Shown here: positions 46,601 through 58,454 of the stretch, piece after piece
Layout of the letters: each line of letters opens with the position of its first letter
Position numbering within the stretch: position 1 is the first letter of the stretch
Origin: Prochilodus magdalenae
Lineage: Eukaryota; Chordata; Actinopteri; Characiformes; Prochilodontidae
Reading direction: 5' to 3'
Length of the DNA stretch: 64,000 bases
Assembly: GCA_024036415.1 (NCBI GenBank)
Contig: JAMWET010001633.1
Coordinates: 122,001 to 186,000 of the forward strand
Program-made: the position numbers and the translations under genes
Notes under the pieces: model-generated
What the model saw: only the letters and a program-made list of their open reading frames with translations
What the model was told of the DNA's origin: nothing
Databases searched by the model: none

Positions 46601-47316
46601 CTGGTTGCTTCCAGCCATGCATTCCCCACTCGCCGTAGATATACAGTCCCACTATCCAGTCCCACTGTCCGGCACAAAATGGCACAACCACACATCTTCA
46701 AGCTTACTACAACAACTGTTTACAGGATATCTTAACTTTGCTTTGTGCTGAATACAAATACAATCTCTTTTCTTATTATAATTCAGTATATAATATATAA
46801 AATATACATGGAATAATTAATCATAATTCATAATAACTCATTACTTATATTTTTGCCAGATGGCTGAGGTCTGATTTTCAGCAAGAAACTGCATGTTCAG
46901 CTAACCCCACTGTGTGGAGGCTGGACGTTAGCCTGGCTAGCTCTCACTGCCCTGCTGCCCTGCTGAATTCCATGCTGGTTTATGCTGGTCTAGTGCTGGT
47001 TTAGCTGGCCACCCAGTATCCACAACACAGCATTTGCTGGTGACCAGCGTATTAATTTCTATAGATGCTGACCAGTGTACCAGCATCTAAAACACAACGT
47101 ATGCTGGTTTTGCTGGTCACCAGCCATGCTGGTATTTCTGTCAGTGTTGGTTATTTATCTGCTTCGAAGCAGAGCCATTAGAGTGAAAACAGGTCTTTAG
47201 GGTTAAGGTGGAGGGATGTCTGTCTGACTGCTGTCAGAATGCATAGATGACACTGTTATAGGAATCTGAGAAAGTGACCAATAGCATGCCAGCCACCAGT
47301 TCACATCTTATTAGTA
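46601..47316. other. Unassigned; short 'tgctggt' repeats at 46970-47145
   Basis: Repeated words 'tgctggt', 'gaccagc' and 'ccagcat' on both strands form a degenerate inverted tandem motif seen in fish minisatellites. No gene. Confidence 0.45.
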
Positions 47317-47849
47317 CAGGGGTTGGACAATGAAACTGAAACACCTGTCATTTTAGTGTGGGAGGTCTCATGGCTAAATTGGACCAGCCTGGTGGCCAAT
47401 TTTCATTAATTGCACATTGCACCAGTAAGAGCAGAGTGTGAAGGTTCAGTTAGCAGGTAAGAGCACAGTTCTGCTCAAAATACTGCAATGCACACAACAT
47501 TATGGGTGACATACCAGAGTTCAAAAGAGGACAAACTGTTGGTGCACGTCTTGCTGGCGCATCTGTGACCAAGACAGCAAGTCTTTGTGATGTATCAAGA
47601 GCCACGGTATCCAGGGTAATGTCAGCATACCACCAAGAAGGACGAACCTCCACCAGCATCACGTAGTGACCTGGCCACTATCCTGCAAGAAGAATGGCTT
47701 AAAATCCCTCTGACCACTGTGCAGGACGCAGTATATGTCATTCCCAAGACGAACTGACTCTATATTGGCCGCAAAAGGAGGCCCTACACCATACTAATAA
47801 ATGATTGTGGTCAAAAACCAGGTGTTTCAGTTTCATTGTCCAACCCCTG
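47317..47849 (+). mobile_element. Internally deleted Tc1 derivative D, copy 2
   Basis: It is the same length (533 against 532 bp) and the same internal deletion as 8681-9212, in opposite orientation. The left flank is TA and the right flank is TG, so one target base has mutated. The C-terminal remnant 'LQEEWLKIPLTTVQ' is visible near 47685-47725, and 'AAKGGPTPY'-like text near 47769-47795. Confidence 0.92.
47502..47666 (+). pseudogene. Truncated Tc1 transposase N-terminal (HTH) fragment
   Basis: A 54-codon frame starts MGDIPEFKRGQT and ends TSIT before TAG. It keeps the helix-turn-helix region with no catalytic domain. It is almost the same peptide as that of the copy at 8863-9027. Both copies stop at the same point, so the deletion and stop were present in the mobile ancestor. 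Confidence 0.75.
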
Positions 47850-48319
47850 TGTAAGATAGGGGTGAATCATTAACTTCATGGAAGATGTCTAATAGTGAAA
47901 GTAAGAGCACTACCACATGAATTGGCCACAACAGTGTCCTGACCTTAACTCTATTGAAAGTGTATGGGTTGTGCTGGAGAAAACTTGACAAAGTGGTTCG
48001 ACTAAATATGTGATGTTGCATAAGGTTGTCGACACAATGCGGTGGTGAATGCGCAATGCAACCAAAGGTGAAGTGCATAACTTTTTATTTGCCAAGATTT
48101 TATTTAATAAGAAGTCAATTTTAGCCTTATAGTTCCCATGCCAGGAATACCCAAAGTCTGGCCTCTGGGCCAAATACGGCCTGCAGAAGGATACAGACTT
48201 CTACACTCCTGTTCTATATGCTGATATGTTTCACTGAAGCCAATGTGGATGCTGATCTACTGGATCTTTGTAAAGAAGTTAAAGGGGCCTGAGAGAAACT
48301 ACATTGTATACTTAATCTC
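47850..48319. other. Unassigned; weak transposon text
   Basis: Phrases like 'cctgaccttaactctattga' near 47938 resemble a Tc1 transposase C-terminal region, but too little remains to assign. Confidence 0.3.
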
Positions 48320-48655
48320 ACCAACTCACTCATCATCTAAACTGCTTTATCCTTCTGGGCTGCATGGGGTGTTTGAGTTGGTAGCCTATCCCACTATTTA
48401 CTGGGCGGAAGGAAGGAAACACCCTGGACAGACTGCCAGTCAATCGTTGGGCAGTCATACCGACATACAGTACATATTCACACCTAGGGGGCAAATAAGC
48501 ATAAGCTAAATTAGCTGACTGCATGTCTTGGGACTGTGGGATGAAACCCGAGCACCCTGAGCAAACGCACACAGTCACGGAAAGAACACAGGACGCACAG
48601 GCCAGTTATTGAACCCTGGCCCTTCTTGCTGTGAGGCAACAGTGCACTACCCTTG
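48320..48655 (-). repeat. tRNA-like SINE (family II), copy 3
   Basis: It is colinear with 19025-19301: 'gaaggaaacaccctggacag', 'cacacagtcacggaaagaac' and 'ttgctgtgaggcaacagtgc' near the head. The longest of the three copies. Confidence 0.82.
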
Positions 48656-49307
48656 TATACTTGACGTCCTGAATCATTCAATCACTCCTCCTCCTGTTTT
48701 AATCTGGCCCAATCTGGCTATCTTTAAAAAGCGCTTGGCCGTCCTTGCCCCATGCAAATAGATGATGTGTTTTCTAAGAAGATCAGTTGTGGTTCTCCAA
48801 GGGAACTAAATACTCCAGAGGTTTTTGGACACCAAATGTCTGTGCTATTTTTACTGTAGTCATTAAATTACACTAACACTGTTTTTACATGAGTTTGTCT
48901 ATCCACCAGCAAAGCAGCCAGTTTTAGCCCCTTACAGGAATCATTGAATCAGGGTCATATGTCTAGCTCATGCATGTTAATATGTCCTGGCTGAAGCGAA
49001 ACCATCTCAGTTTTCAGCACCAGAGTGATCCTGTGTGCCTCGGTGGTTCAGTTGTATCAGCAGTGTTTGTTTTGGTAGCAGACGGTGTGATATCTCCCGC
49101 CGCGCAGCTCTAACACCACAAGAACTCGTCAATATTTAATGTCACACTCAAACGATCACAACAGTTTTATACTTAGACCACGACCACGTAGATGTTGGGC
49201 TACAAGCAGTGAATGGAATTTGCAGATAATGTATGTAATTAAATATGAATGGGAAGTGCTTCATAATGGGGGCTTAAACATTTTACATTTTGGGACTGGT
49301 GGAATGC
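48656..49307. other. Unassigned DNA
   Basis: Nothing recognised. Confidence 0.3.
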
Positions 49308-49430
49308 TGTCAGGTACACCTACTCATTCATGCAGTCGTCTAATCAGCCAATCGTGTGGGGGCAGTGGAATGCAGATGGGCCAGCAATGTTTACTACAAC
49401 CATCAGAATGGGGAACACTAGAATCTCAAT
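49308..49430 (+). mobile_element. 5' end fragment of a Tc1 element (type F)
   Basis: 'aggtacacctactcattcat', 'gtctaatcagccaatcgtgt' and 'catcagaatggggaa' correspond to the region just inside the left terminal repeat of the fish Tc1 type whose 3' part is at 50635-51215. Interior sequence is missing. Confidence 0.6.
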
Positions 49431-50085
49431 GCTTTGACTGTGGATTTTCATAACTAGCTATGGAAACAGGGTTTTCACCTTCTTAATCTCCCAGTACTGG
49501 GATTTAACCTGGAAGCATTGCCCATCTGAAAGGCCTTCAGAGGGCCGAACCATCACCATTAAGTATCACAGGCCTACATGATCAAACATGGATGAAATAT
49601 ATATCCATATATGTTTCATGATGACGAAATGTGATTTTTTTTCTGTGAGGGCTGTCACTGTATTATGGCCAATAAAAATCAAAATCTACCAGGCACAGCC
49701 TTATTTTCACAGCCCTCCAATCACTGTTTTAGAAACTACTGCTAGACACCATTGTTATTCGGTACCAGTGCCCATCGTGTTCGCCACTAGCATGAGGACA
49801 CTGAGATCCTCGATAGTGTTGAAAGGGTTTTATGAGGTTTCGAGTGGAACAGTGATGAGACTACCCAGACAGCAGTGAGTGCTTCTCAACCTCAGAACTA
49901 CTGTGTTCTGTTTGGCCATAGACTTAAAAGCCCATCTCTGTGCGAGACACAACGCTAACCAAACATGCACAGCTATAAAGCACACATTATATAGGCCAAT
50001 ACACAGTATGACCACACTGCTAGCTACACCAGGCTCCAGTCGCTGCTCAGTTTGGGTCTCTGAAGTTGGCTATGTTATTGATGGT
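49431..50085. other. Unassigned DNA
   Basis: Nothing recognised. Confidence 0.3.
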
Positions 50086-50563
50086 TGATGGTAACAAGGA
50101 GACAGGACGTGGAGACGGGATGCAAATGCAAATTTTAATGACTAACAAACAAGATGAAACTAAAGCCAAACAAGAAACAAAACACTACGATGACCAAACA
50201 CAAGATACCAAAAACCAACTGGCATAGACAAAAGCAACTGACTGGGAGACAAACAACCAACATGGAGACCATCAACAGGCAGGGAGACACAACCAATGGA
50301 CAAGGAGACAAAACACCGGCAGGGGAACAAATGCCAAGCAGGAACAAAGGGCACAACATGGAGTATAAAAAAGGGCTAACGAGAGACACCTGGGAAGGGG
50401 CGGAGCCAGAAACCAGTGAGGGGCCTGACAAGAGGGCGGAGACAGGAGGAGCAACAAACCAAAATAAACAGAATCACATGGAACAGAGTAACAAACAGCA
50501 CAAGACAGAAACACAAAGCCAGATAAAGCAGAACATGAAAACAGGACAGGGCAGGGTGTGACA
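50086..50563 (-). mobile_element. Solo LTR, copy 2
   Basis: Strong match to the LTR at 16204-16703: 'aacatggagtataaaa', 'gagacacctgggaaggggcg' and 'catggaacagagtaacaaac'. It ends in gtgtgaca with TG...CA termini. Flanking atggt/atagt would be a 4-of-5 target duplication. In minus orientation a TATA-like 'ttttatactcc' precedes the purported start region. Confidence 0.75.
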
Positions 50564-50634
50564 ATAGTATATTGATGGCTTGCCATCATGTAACATAGTT
50601 AAGAATGCACATTTGCCTCTTTAACTGTATGGTG

Positions 50635-51215
50635 TTGGAGCTACAGCAGAAAGGCTACAGCATCTGATCTTAACCACTTTGTACAGGGAACAGAAATGCA
50701 TGTTAGAATGCCGATGTCAAACCTTCAGGTGGATGGGCTACAACAGCTGAAGACCATGTGGGGTTCCACTTCTGTCAGCCAGGAAGACATAGCTGAAGCT
50801 GCTGCAGTGGACAAAGCCTCAGCAAAACTGGACAGTTGACGATTGGAAAACAAAGCCTAGTCTGATGAATATTGGTTTCTGCGGAGGCACACAGATGGCA
50901 GGGTCAAAATTTGGCACCAACAGCATGAATCCATACACCCTTTTGGCACCCATAAGACACTGTTAATACTAATCAATGGGCTGACTGTTCTTCAGTGGCC
51001 TTCCCAGAACCCTGAATCCAGTAGAACATCCCATTGGGATGTGGTAGAACGAGATCACCATGAAAGTGCATGGTGAAAGATTTGGCATGATGCAGTAATG
51101 CCAAAATGGTTCAAAATCTCATAGACATGTGTCCAGCATCTTGGATGGATTAGAGCTGTTTGAAAGCAAAGGCATGCCTTATCCAGTATTAGTATAGAGC
51201 TTCTAATAAAGCACT
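50635..51215 (+). pseudogene. Tc1 transposase fragment (type F), 3' part
   Basis: The coding strand shows degraded text of a Tc1 transposase: 'gatgggctacaacagctgaa', 'tgacgattggaaaacaaagc', 'agtctgatgaatattggttt' (WSDE-like region), 'cttcagtggccttcccagaa' and 'tgggatgtggtagaacgaga'. The second Asp region is deleted. The end 'cttctaataaagcactcagt' is a terminal repeat closely related to the 42-bp minisatellite unit. Confidence 0.75.
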
Positions 51216-51994
51216 CAGTGAGTGCAAATCAACACTCGACCTACCATGTTCTTTTTAATGAAGCTGTGCATACCAGAGCTGACACTTGACATCAGCATAT
51301 TGAATCAAACTAAACCCAGAATGCAAAAGGCATTTATTTCATCCATGTCTTCAAGGCTGTTGCTGACAAAGTCAAAGCTATCTAAAATCTCTCTTCGGTG
51401 TGAGATGAGCTCAAGTTTTGAACCTCTGTGGTATTAAACAGGCGAAGTGAAATGGCTCAGTGCACTAGATTGTGTGGTTATGGCAGGAATTCTCAGTAAG
51501 ACTACTGTTTATCCAGGGGGAGGAGCCTAATGCTGAACACAATGAAAATGTAGGAAAGATGATGTTACGTTGTGTTCATTGAGCAAATGCATCTTGGCCG
51601 CATCCAGCATAATTTTCCCAGTAACAGGCGTCCCAGTGTCTGTTGTGCTTATGTTAATTCAGTATTCTGGTTGACTTCCAGAATACAATGATATCACTGT
51701 GGGGTGGAAGGGTTGGAATCAGCAGGGTGATAACTACACAGCTGTCAGGAACAGGCTATATCAGCATCCCCTAACATCGGCCCCCACCCCAATTTTAGCC
51801 CTTTACGCATAATGAGTACTTCCCTGTTCCCTCTCTTTGCCAAAAGTGTTAAGGAAATTAAAAAACAGAAGCTCTTCTTTTAGAAGAAGCACATTTAAAC
51901 TTTATTCCTGTAAATAATCACATCTGAAAACAAGTATCACTAACAAAGTGTTAATGTACAAAACCACCTGGACCTTTCATGAGGTGAACAATGG
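51216..51994. other. Unassigned DNA
   Basis: No gene or clear repeat. Confidence 0.3.
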
Positions 51995-52484
51995 CTGTAT
52001 TCAAAATAGCATACTACATACTAAATCTGACTAAAAGTAGTATGTAGTATGTAACCAAACTGAAAATCTGTAGTGCACTGAAGATACCCAGATGGTGTAC
52101 TGCTCCAGTCAAATCTCCTAGCATACAGGGGGAGCTATCTTCACCGTGTACTGTACCGTATCCCATCATGTGCCATGGCTTCACCAGCTCTCAGCCTGCT
52201 TCAGCCAGAGAAAATGGTGGCAGGTAACACAGAGGAGTAAAGCACAGCCAACACAGGAATAAATGCTGAACCAAAAAGATGAACTCGCTTTAGAGGTTCA
52301 GTTTTAGAGTGAATTAGCCAAGGGGAGCTAACAGCTAGGCTAAACATATTTCAGGTGAACTGAGCAGCGTTAGCAGCAGCTAGCTCTAAACAGTGGATAC
52401 AGTAATAACAGCTCTGAGGTAAATGTGGGTGTAGTGATTGTAGTGGGGTGTTTTCATCAGAATGAGCCTCAGAAAGTTAAAATA

Positions 52485-54098
52485 CAGTGGGGAAAATAAG
52501 TATTTAGTCAGTCACCAATTGTGCAAGTTGTCCCACTTAAAAAGATGAGAGAGGCCTGTAATTGACATCATAGGTAGACCTCAACTATGAGAGACAAAAT
52601 GTGGAAAAAAATTGAGAAAGTCATTTTGTCTGATTTTTAAAGAATTTATTTGCAAATAATGGTGGAAAATAAGTATTTGGTCAATAACAAACAAGCAAGA
52701 TTTCTGGCTGTCACAGACCTGTAACTTCTTTTTTAAGAGGCTCCTCTTTCCCCCACTCATTACCTGTATTAATGGCACCTGTTTGAAGTCGTTAACAGTA
52801 TAAAAGACACCTGCCTACAACCTCAAACACTCACACTCCAAACTCCACTATGGTGAAGACGAAAGAGCTGTCGGAGGACACCAGAAACCGAATTGTAGAC
52901 CTGCACCAGGCTGGGAAGACTGAATCTGCAATAGGCAAGCAGCTTGATGTGAAGAAATCTACTGTGGGAGCAATAATCAGAAAATGGAAGACCTACAAGA
53001 CCACTACTAATCTCCCTCGATCTGGGGCTCCACGCAAGATCTCAGCCCGTGGGGTCAAAATGATCACAAGAACGGTAAGGAAAAATCCCAGAACCACAAG
53101 GGGGGATCTAGTGAATGACCAACGTTAGGGGGGGATCTAGCTGGGACCAACGTTACAAAGGCTACCATCAGCAACACACTACGACGCCAGGGACTCAGAT
53201 CTTGCAGTGCCAGACGTGTCCCCCTGCTTAAGCCAGTCCATATCCAGGCACGTCTGAAGTTTGCTAGAGAGCATTTGGATGTTCCAGAAGAGTATTGGGA
53301 GAATGTCATATGGTCAGATGAAACCAAAGTAGAACTATTTGGTAAAAACACAACTCGTCGTGTTTGGAGGAAAGTGAATGCGGAGTTGCATCCAAAGAAC
53401 ACCATACCAACTGTGAAGCATGGGGGTGGCAACATCATGCTTTGGGGCTGTTTCTCTGCAAAGGGACCAGGACGACTGGTCCGTGTACATGAAAGAATGA
53501 ATGGGGCCATGTATTGTGAGATTTTGGGTGCAAACCTCCTTCCATCAGCAAGGGCAATGAAGATGAAACGTGGCTGGGTCTTTCAGCATGACAATGATCC
53601 CAAGCACACTGCCAGGGCAAGAAAGGAGTGGCTTCGTAAGAAACATTTCAAAGTCCTGGAGTGGCCTAGCCAGTCTCCCGATCTCAACCCCATCGAAAAC
53701 CTTTGGAGGGAGTTGAAAGTCCGTGTTGCCCGCCGACAGCCCCAAAACATCACTGCTCTAGAGGAGATCTGCATGGAAGAATGGGCCAACATACCAGCAA
53801 CAGTGTGTGCCAACCTTGTGAAGACTTACAGAAAACGTTTGACCTCTGTCATTGCCAACAAAGGATATACAACAAAGTATTGAGATGAACTTTTGTTATT
53901 GACCAAATACTTATTTTCCACCATTATTTGCAAATAAATTCTTTAAAAATCAGACAAAATGACTTTCTCAATTTTTTTCCACATTTTGTCTCTCATAGTT
54001 GAGGTCTACCTATGATGTCAATTACAGGCCTCTCTCATCTTTTTAAGTGGGACAACTTGCACAATTGGTGACTGACTAAATACTTATTTTCCCCACTG
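52485..54098 (+). mobile_element. Full-length Tc1 element with 204-bp inverted repeats
   Basis: TA target duplications (52483-52484, 54099-54100) flank 204-bp terminal inverted repeats (52485-52688 and 53895-54098) that look almost identical. 'aaaataagtattt' recurs near both ends of each repeat, the IR/DR arrangement of Sleeping-Beauty-like elements. Total 1614 bp. The near-perfect repeats suggest recent insertion, although the transposase has one lesion. Confidence 0.95.
52850..53883 (+). pseudogene. Tc1 transposase, single frameshift
   Basis: This encodes the DD34E cut-and-paste transposase of the element. The N-terminal frame (52850-53128) begins [20 protein letters not shown] and carries the paired-like DNA-binding domain. 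The second frame carries [11 protein letters not shown] (first Asp), [23 protein letters not shown] (second Asp) and [11 protein letters not shown] (Glu), with exactly 34 residues between the second Asp and the Glu. It ends GYTTKY. The break is at 53098-53155, where 'gggggatctag' and 'accaacgtta' both appear twice around an imperfect duplication that changes frame. All three catalytic residues are present, but the protein is split. Confidence 0.93.
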
Positions 54099-54435
54099 TA
54101 TACAGGTCTTAGATTAATAAAAGATGAACTCACTTTAGAGGTTTAGTTTTACAGTGAAATAGCAGAGGGTAGCTAACAGCTAGGCTAACCGTATTTCAGG
54201 TGAACTGAGCAGCATTAGCAGCGGCTAGCTCTAAACAGTGGATACAGGAATAACAGCTCTGAGGTAAATGTGAGGTAACTGGTCATGTGACTGTATTAGT
54301 ATACTACACTGTAGGTCAGAACTTTTTACTGTACTGCACACCACACACAGGGGGTGTATACAGTATGCAGTACATACTACTGTAGTATACAGTGTGTAGT
54401 ATAGTAGTGTGCCATTTCAAATGTGCAGCCATGGT

Positions 54436-55060
54436 AGTGTTATACATACAGTGTAAGGATGCCCACAAAGGACAAACTTATTCTCACTGTAAAACCCTGT
54501 AAGCTGCTGAATCTGGTACGGATGATGCAAAAATGTGATTTCTCATTTTACTGGCACAATCCATAAATCCACAAGTGAGGTGGCCGACGACCCATCATTC
54601 AAATCTTAGTAAACTCAAACAGCAATATTAAAAAAATATTTTAGTTTAAATTCAAATAAGTCATGGACATTACCCCATATCCCATGTGTCATACACAAGG
54701 CCAATCTGCCCAGCAAAAAATTGTTTTGATTTTCTATTAATATTAGCCGTCTTTACAGTCTGCTGCACTACAATCCCCAGCATGCACTGCAATGCTCCCC
54801 TCCCCCAAACAACAATCTATAGGCTTGTAGCCAGTTGGTGTTTTTATTCCTCATATGCCGCTATAATCTTTTGCGGGCTTCTGCAGGGTCCAGCGCCAGG
54901 CGCTGCAGGTGGGCTGCCTGAGCTAAGAGACAGCTTAATGCTGACAGAGCTTAATCCTCATTGGCTAGAAGCTCCACTGACCCCATTAATGTCTGTATTC
55001 ATTCTGAAATGTAAATCTCAGTCCTCTTTCTGTAGGGCCCTGTATCTACAGTGATAATGT
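54436..55060. other. Unique-looking block, candidate conserved or promoter element
   Basis: 54680-55060 lacks repeat text, contains TAAT-type cores ('tctattaatattag', 'cattaatgtctg') and carries a ZNF143-like site at 54767. No coding signature. Confidence 0.3.
54767..54790 (+). promoter_or_regulatory. ZNF143/SBS2-like motif
   Basis: 'actacaatccccagcatgca' followed by 'ctgc' closely fits the ACTACAnnTCCCAGnATGC consensus bound by ZNF143. Such sites mark promoters and chromatin-loop anchors. Not in a CpG island here. Confidence 0.55.
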
Positions 55061-55559
55061 CATGCTCTCTGGGAGCGTTATAGTTTATTTTCTGTATGAT
55101 TTTAATTGACGTTTATACCAAACCATTTAAAATCCTTAGGAATTACATATATCATAGAAACTTTGTGGTCACATATAGTCATAAACACTGGGCTTAACCT
55201 GTAACAACCATCCATGATGTTTTGTTTAACCTACAGATGATGAAATGAAGTCTTTTCACCTTTGCTGTTACCATATTTGATTTCATGCAACAGCAGGGGG
55301 ATTGCCAATGCAACCACTGCGAGATCTGCCATTCGCTCATGTGAGTTGGAGGTGGCAACCGTGTGACTTGATGGCCTCTTTCTAACCTTCTGTTGCTGAC
55401 CACCAGAGTGAGGTGCGGTTCATCTCGAACAAGCCTGTTTACCCAACAATTTTGTACCACACCAGTCATATCACGAAAGTCCAACCATATAAACACCTAG
55501 CTTGCTAAATAATGAACTAGCTGTGAGCCTCTCAACAATACTACTACACTCTGACACAT
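55061..55559. other. Unassigned DNA
   Basis: Nothing recognised. Confidence 0.3.
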
Positions 55560-56510
55560 TATTATTAACCCGCCTCGCAGTTTTCGGGATATCGACTCCG
55601 TTCCAACTCCATATTGTCCGGTATGATGCGCTGATGTGGGTTTGTATACAGCTTTTCGATCGGATGCAAGAATTCCGAGCAGGAAGGAATTTTTCCGGAA
55701 TTTTTTCCCATAGAAAATAAATTGGAGCAAAAAACGCATGCTTATCTAACCCACTGCCGGTCGACCTAGAGACACCAAATCGGATATACATCCGATTACA
55801 TACATGCGGTGTTGGATTGACCCGCACTCCTTCGTTTCTCCTTTTATCGCATCCCTTTCTCCTCCCATAGAGAATGAATGGGAAGGAAAATTGTTTGCTT
55901 ATGTACTCTTCTCCCGCTCGACCTAGAGCCTCCAAATCGGATACAAGGTTTCGGTGATGGATTGACCCGCACTCATTCATCTCTTCTCTTTTTCGCATCC
56001 CTCGTTCCTCCCATAGAGTCCCAGTCATTTTTGGACCCACACAATGCCGGCTGTTTCCATCGCCCGGGAAGCACGAAACTTCACAAACACACCAAGGGCA
56101 GATCCCCAAGCACTAACCTACAGCAATACTGACCCGCACTCATCTATCTGTCGTTTATTCTTCCCTCATTCCTCCTATAGAGTCCCATTCATTTTCGACC
56201 CAAACCAAACCCGGCTGTTTCCTTCGCCCGAGAGCCACCAAACTTCACATAAACACTAAGGGCAGGTCCCCAAGCACTAACCCACAGCCATACTGACCCG
56301 CACTCGTCTATCTGACGTTTATTCATCCCTCGCTCCTCCCATAGAGTCCCAGTCATTTTAGATCCAAACCAAGCAGTGATGTTTTCGTACGCTCGAGAGC
56401 CGCCAAACAAAAGGTAGGGCCCCAGACGCTAAACCACAGTCATACCATCCCGCACTCGTTTACTCATCCCTCGTTCCTCACAGAGCAAGCTGCGCAAGCA
56501 TCCCACGTTT
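55560..56510 (+). repeat. Satellite-like tandem repeat, ~150-165-bp units
   Basis: Units are marked by 'tgacccgcactc' (about 55816, 55963, 56130, 56295) and 'ctcccatagagtcccagtca'. Shared later parts are 'gccggctgtttcc' and 'ccccaagcactaaccca'. At least four degenerate copies. Confidence 0.8.
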
Positions 56511-56519
56511 CCTTCAGGA

Positions 56520-56892
56520 AATGCACTTTTCTAGTTATTAATATTTTTAATATATCACCGCTATGGACAATATCACTGAGTCACTTTAAACAACAGACAT
56601 ATATACATATTTATATCTATACCTCCGCTCTCTTCCAGACTATCCTTGTCTAATAAATGTACATATCAGAGAACTTCTACAGATCCCCCCTGTCTTTGTA
56701 TATTCTGTATTTTATGTATTTTGTATTTATTTAATATATCTCTTTTATATCTCTTTATTTTAATGTTTAGTTGGTATGTATATAATGTTTCCCTGCTGTA
56801 GAGTATCAACCTGAGCCTCACCACAAGCATTTCAATGCATAAATGTCCTGACATGTTGTGCAAAGGACAAATAAACCTGAAACTTGAAACTA
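56520..56892 (+). repeat. 3' end of a non-LTR retrotransposon
   Basis: AT-rich 3'UTR-like text ending 'ggacaaataaacctgaaact' resembles the tail and polyadenylation signal of fish LINE copies. No coding part is attached. Confidence 0.45.
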
Positions 56893-58365
56893 ATGACCAA
56901 AGAAAAGTGGACGGTTGACACAGGGGTTTTCAGGACAGATGGGAACTCGAATAGCTTTTTACTTCTAATAAGGATCAGCCTATCTGTCATTATGAGACAT
57001 AGATAGCAGAGGCACCAAAAAGTGGCAGATATGAAGCACAGCAGACACCCTGTTATCATATAAATATACATTTTTATTGTTTTGAATATTTCAAGTATTA
57101 ATATAATAAAAACTGAGGCGTTCTCTGGCCCCTGGCTTTCTGGAGGCTTTGTAATATGGCCCCTGCTCTACACACACATCTCTCAGGGAAAAGCTTTATT
57201 GCAGTGAGTGAAGTTTAATTTCAGTTTATTTATAGTTATGTTAGATTTCCGGTGTTTCGTTTTGAGGTGCCCAGTAATAGGTATACTTGCGCCACAGCCT
57301 GATCTAAGGACATTGCAGGACATTAGCATGTTCGGAAGTTTTGACAACCCTACCTTTTTGCAGGCACCCTCAAAATGTATTTCTGCCTATGCCACTGAAC
57401 CCAAACTTCTATGAAAACCAGAGAAGCCTGATTATATTCAGTACTACTCTTGAATGCTCCAGTGGTTAGTTCCAAAAACAGAATGCAAATTGAAATTTAA
57501 TTTTAAATAAAAATATAGTAGATTTGATTACCTTCTATGGCATCCAAACTACCAGCATTTTTCAGGTTACCTATACACCCAAATTTACAAGTACCTCTAT
57601 GACACAAGCAGATGCACATGATTTTATGATCTAATTAGATTTTTGGTTCATACAGTGTTTTTTTTTTCATTGTTTAGACACACACACAAAAAACAATCTG
57701 TGACCCATATGAAGGAAAAGCCATTTTCACCTGCAGTGTGAATCTAGCCTAGGAGAAAAGGCGACAGTGACAGATTAGTAAAGCTATCTTTGAGACCATA
57801 AAGATAAAACAGTCTCAGAATGGGCTCGAGGGAAGGGCTAACCTTTTCTGATTGGCGCCAGAGCCACGGCCCAGCCGTATCGGAACGGTAGAGCCAGAGA
57901 GCGGCTGTCAGAGCACAACACGGCGAGGCTACGGGTCGCGTTAGTCAACCTTTACAATCACAAAGTCAATCCAGTCACAGGCAGAGAAATACTCTAAACT
58001 CAGCAAGGCTGATTTACACAACTGCCCAGCTTAATTCTGATTGGTAGCTGGATAAAACAAGTGGAACAGTTGTGCTGAGAGTGCAGATTGCAAACTTTCA
58101 GTCCACACCAGATTAGTCTTTCTATGCGAAAGAGGAGATATTTTATTGTTATGATTTGAACTTGATAAAAAACTTATTGTCTTGTTCTGCAGAAGGAAAA
58201 AATCAGCCTTTAAGTTTTTGTCAGGTCAGTTTAATAAAGAGCTGTTAAAACCAGCAGTAGAGAGTCAGATGCACAGATCCAGGTCTGCCCCTAGAATAAA
58301 ACCAGAATGTAATTATGATAAATTAATTAAATTCTGTACTTAATATTCAATTTAAATGATTATGT
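56893..58365. other. Unassigned DNA
   Basis: No gene or clear repeat. 57840-58060 is unique-looking. Confidence 0.3.
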
Positions 58366-58402
58366 TATGCTATGCTATGCTATGCTATGCTATGCTATGC
58401 TA
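58366..58402 (+). repeat. (TATGC)n microsatellite
   Basis: Seven consecutive TATGC units. Confidence 0.95.
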
Positions 58403-58454
58403 ATGCTATATACTTGTACCTAAAAGGAATCAAATGACATGTGACATGAGCAAC

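Larger units (their letters stand above)
51995..54435. mobile_element. Larger TIR element hosting a Tc1 insertion
   Basis: The ends are inverted relatives: 'ttcaaaatagcatactacat' at 52000 and 'gtagtgtgccatttcaaatg' at 54404. Inside, about 150 bp on the left (52280-52435) is repeated directly on the right (54122-54275): 'ggtgaactgagcagc(g/a)tta' and 'gctctaaacagtggatacag'. The Tc1 at 52485 lies between the two direct copies. The host is probably a non-coding DNA transposon with an internal duplication. Confidence 0.6.
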
